Source of the DNA: an uncultured Clostridia bacterium
GTDB taxonomy: Bacteria; Bacillota; Clostridia; Christensenellales; Borkfalkiaceae
DNA: 16,774 nucleotides
Assembly: GCA_947587775.1 (NCBI GenBank)
Contig: CANPYD010000009.1
Span: 1 to 16,774 of the forward strand
Direction: 5' to 3'
A program made the position numbers and the translations under genes. This document shows, one piece after another, positions 15,675-16,774 of this stretch. Position 1 is the stretch's first letter; each line of letters begins with the position of its first letter. The notes beneath the pieces were generated by a model. It was not told the origin of the DNA. It saw only the letters and a list, made by a program, of their open reading frames with translations, and ran no database searches.

Positions 15675-16208
15675 ATGGAATTTCGCGGAACGACGATCTG
15701 CGCCGTCAAACGGGACGGCGTGACAGCGATCGCAGGAGACGGACAGGTCACCATGGGCGAGAGCGTGATTTTCAAAAACTCGGCGGTCAAGGTGAGAAGG
15801 ATCTACGGCGGCAAGGTCATTTTAGGCTTTGCGGGAAGCGTGACTGACGCCTTCTCCCTCACGGAACGGTTTGAAGGCATGCTCAACAAGTTTGCGGGCA
15901 ATCTGATGCGCTCGGCGGTTGAGCTTGCCGATCTTTGGAGAATCGATAAGATCGGCAGACGGTTGGACGCGATGATGATCACCGCAGACAAGGATACTTT
16001 GCTCATTCTCTCGGGCACGGGGGAAGTGATCGAGCCCGACGAGGGCGTCTGCGCCATCGGCAGCGGCGGAAATTATGCGCTCGCCGCCGCCCGTGCACTT
16101 GTGCAGAACACCGATTTTTCCGCCGAGGACATCGCACGGAAATCGCTCAAGATCGCCTCGGAGATTTGCGTGTTTACCAACGACCATATCGTATGTGAAA
16201 CGGTATAA
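15675..16208 (+). CDS. hslV: HslV (ClpQ) peptidase subunit of the HslUV protease
   Basis: HslV forms the double-hexamer proteolytic chamber of HslUV, the ATP-dependent bacterial proteasome homologue. The 177-residue sequence shows GTTICAVKRDG at the start: the first Thr of the pair (T6) would become the N-terminal nucleophile after removal of five residues. The core then follows the family: AIAGDGQVTMGE, KVRRIYGGKVILGFAGSVTDA, MRSAVELADLW, AIGSGGNYALAAARAL and SEICVFTNDHIVCE. A GGGGAG Shine-Dalgarno lies 9 bp before the ATG. The partner ATPase gene hslU, normally directly downstream, is not there: the 3' flank is a repeat and a DUF559 gene. hslU may follow outside the window. Confidence 0.95.
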   Translation: MEFRGTTICAVKRDGVTAIAGDGQVTMGESVIFKNSAVKVRRIYGGKVILGFAGSVTDAFSLTERFEGMLNKFAGNLMRSAVELADLWRIDKIGRRLDAMMITADKDTLLILSGTGEVIEPDEGVCAIGSGGNYALAAARALVQNTDFSAEDIARKSLKIASEICVFTNDHIVCETV

Positions 16209-16211
16209 AGT

Positions 16212-16277
16212 ATCGACCCAAGCCCTACCCCCTCCGGGGGGAGGGTGGCACGGCACCGCCGTGACGGATGGGGGGGA
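16212..16277 (+). repeat. Left-arm repeat, copy A
   Basis: The repeat begins within 4 bp of the hslV stop and is repeated almost exactly 73 bp downstream (copy B, 16285-16351). Its pieces are a C-rich/G-rich imperfect hairpin (CCCTACCCCCTCC with GGGGGGAGGG), the perfect stem CACGGC-ACC-GCCGTG (16249-16263), and a run of 7 G (16270-16276). The first shared bases are ATCG followed by CCCAAGCCC. A separator of 7 bp lies between the two copies. Confidence 0.88.
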
Positions 16278-16284
16278 TAATGCA

Positions 16285-16351
16285 ATCGCCCCAAGCCCTA
16301 CCCCCTCCGGGGGGAGGGTGGCACGGCACCGCCGTGACGGATGGGGGGGGA
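16285..16351 (+). repeat. Left-arm repeat, copy B, supplying the ribosome site of the DUF559 gene
   Basis: This copy is near-identical to copy A with the same offset throughout (73 bp). Its final run of 8 G (16343-16350) lies 3 bases before the ATG at 16354, so the repeat's own end provides a purine-rich region (GGGGGGAG) in front of the gene, though closer than usual for a Shine-Dalgarno. Together with the C-run at 16718-16724 it flanks the gene with complementary ends. Confidence 0.85.
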
Positions 16352-16353
16352 GT

Positions 16354-16716
16354 ATGGAGAAAGAGAGACAATTCCACAACTCAAAACTCGCGACTCGTGC
16401 CAAGGAATTGCGCAATAACCCTACCAAAGAAGAGATAAAGCTGTGGTTTGATTTTCTCAGAACTTTACCCGTCCATTTTTGCAGACAGAAAGTTATCGGA
16501 TATTATATCGTTGATTTTTATTGTGCACAGCACAAGCTCGTCATTGAGCTGGACGGTTCGCAACACTATGAAGATGAAGGAGAGGAATACGATAAAAGAC
16601 GGGACGCGTATCTTGCCTCACTGGGACTTACCGTTCTGCGTTATTCCAATCTTGATTTCAATCGGAATTATAAAAATATTTGCGCAGATATTTTGAATCA
16701 TATTGGGTTGGAGTGA
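16354..16716 (+). CDS. DUF559 family Vsr-like endonuclease, embedded between repeat arms
   Basis: The 120-residue protein is a small PD-(D/E)XK-type nuclease of the DUF559 family, relatives of the Vsr mismatch endonuclease. The N-terminal helix is ELRNNPTKEEIKLWFDFLR, followed by FCRQKVIGYYIVDFYCAQ with D54. The catalytic strand is LVIELDGSQHY, with E65, D67 and H71, and the end has GLTVLRYSNLDF. The frame is open further upstream through the repeats, but that translation is repeat-derived, and the ATG at 16354 matches the family start. The gene is visibly richer in A and T than the others, suggesting transfer. It has no own promoter that I can identify. Biological role is unknown; the fold and nuclease motif are clear. 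Confidence 0.85.
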   Translation: MEKERQFHNSKLATRAKELRNNPTKEEIKLWFDFLRTLPVHFCRQKVIGYYIVDFYCAQHKLVIELDGSQHYEDEGEEYDKRRDAYLASLGLTVLRYSNLDFNRNYKNICADILNHIGLE

Positions 16717-16717
16717 T

Positions 16718-16768
16718 CCCCCCCACCACCGCCTGCGGCGGAGCCGTCTCATGCGGGTAGAGACCCGC
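16718..16768 (+). repeat. Right-arm repeat after the DUF559 gene
   Basis: One base after the DUF559 stop comes a run of 7 C, then ACCACCGCC and two hairpins: CCGCC-TGC-GGCGG and GCGGGT-AGAG-ACCCGC. The 47 bases 16722-16768 are identical to the reverse complement of 6529-6575. The window ends 6 bp later, so whether more repeats or hslU follow cannot be seen. Confidence 0.9.
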
Positions 16769-16774
16769 ATTCGG

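Noticed and set aside
16075..16353. Upstream extension of the DUF559 frame to 213 codons
   Set aside because: The extra residues come from hslV in another frame and from the repeat arms; family similarity starts near the ATG at 16354.

Overview
The window is a densely coded, single-strand (+) chromosomal segment from a GC-rich member of the Firmicutes/Clostridia. The evidence is a membrane diadenylate cyclase of the CdaA type, a folate-type TrmFO, HslV beside topA-trmFO, a classical strong Shine-Dalgarno usage, and sigma-A promoters standing out as AT-rich islands. A gut Clostridia lineage (Christensenellales or Oscillospirales type) fits the coding style and the GC-rich intergenic repeats, but I cannot name a genus from sequence alone.

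Region 1 (1-6196) holds a 5'-truncated comEC, then holA overlapping it by 4 bp, then a terminator that overlaps a good promoter. That promoter drives cdaA, a 35-residue micro-ORF that looks like only the membrane anchor of CdaR, a DUF1015 gene and an aspartate kinase. The last four genes overlap by 4, 4 and 8 bp and should be one translationally coupled operon.

Region 2 (6197-6783) has no gene. It is a mosaic of GC-rich repeats and hairpins: a 29-nt tandem unit, an elaborate inverted repeat, two related hairpins, and a roughly 137-bp composite of palindromic units. It ends with a perfect 16-bp palindrome and the rplS promoter.

Region 3 (6784-9554) has rplS with a probable autoregulatory leader and its own terminator, then a separately promoted 725-residue polytopic membrane protein. 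That protein may be GT-C/PMT-like and has a large extracytoplasmic beta-rich domain.

Region 4 (9574-16208) is comM(yifB)-dprA-topA-trmFO-hslV. It resembles the conserved Firmicutes dprA-topA-trmFO-xerC-hslV-hslU-codY neighbourhood, but xerC is missing and hslU does not follow within the window.

Region 5 (16209-16774) is the most unusual part. Directly after hslV lie two direct copies of a GC-rich palindromic repeat, an AT-richer DUF559/Vsr-like endonuclease gene, and a right-hand repeat arm. Left and right arms together are the inverse-orientation counterpart of the composite at 6529-6665. There the arms are joined by a short hairpin instead of a gene. This suggests a repeat family existing as empty units and as units carrying an endonuclease gene.

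Functionally the window combines competence and DNA uptake (comEC, comM, dprA), replication and topology (holA, topA), c-di-AMP signalling (cdaA), amino-acid biosynthesis (aspartate kinase), translation (rplS, trmFO) and proteolysis (hslV).
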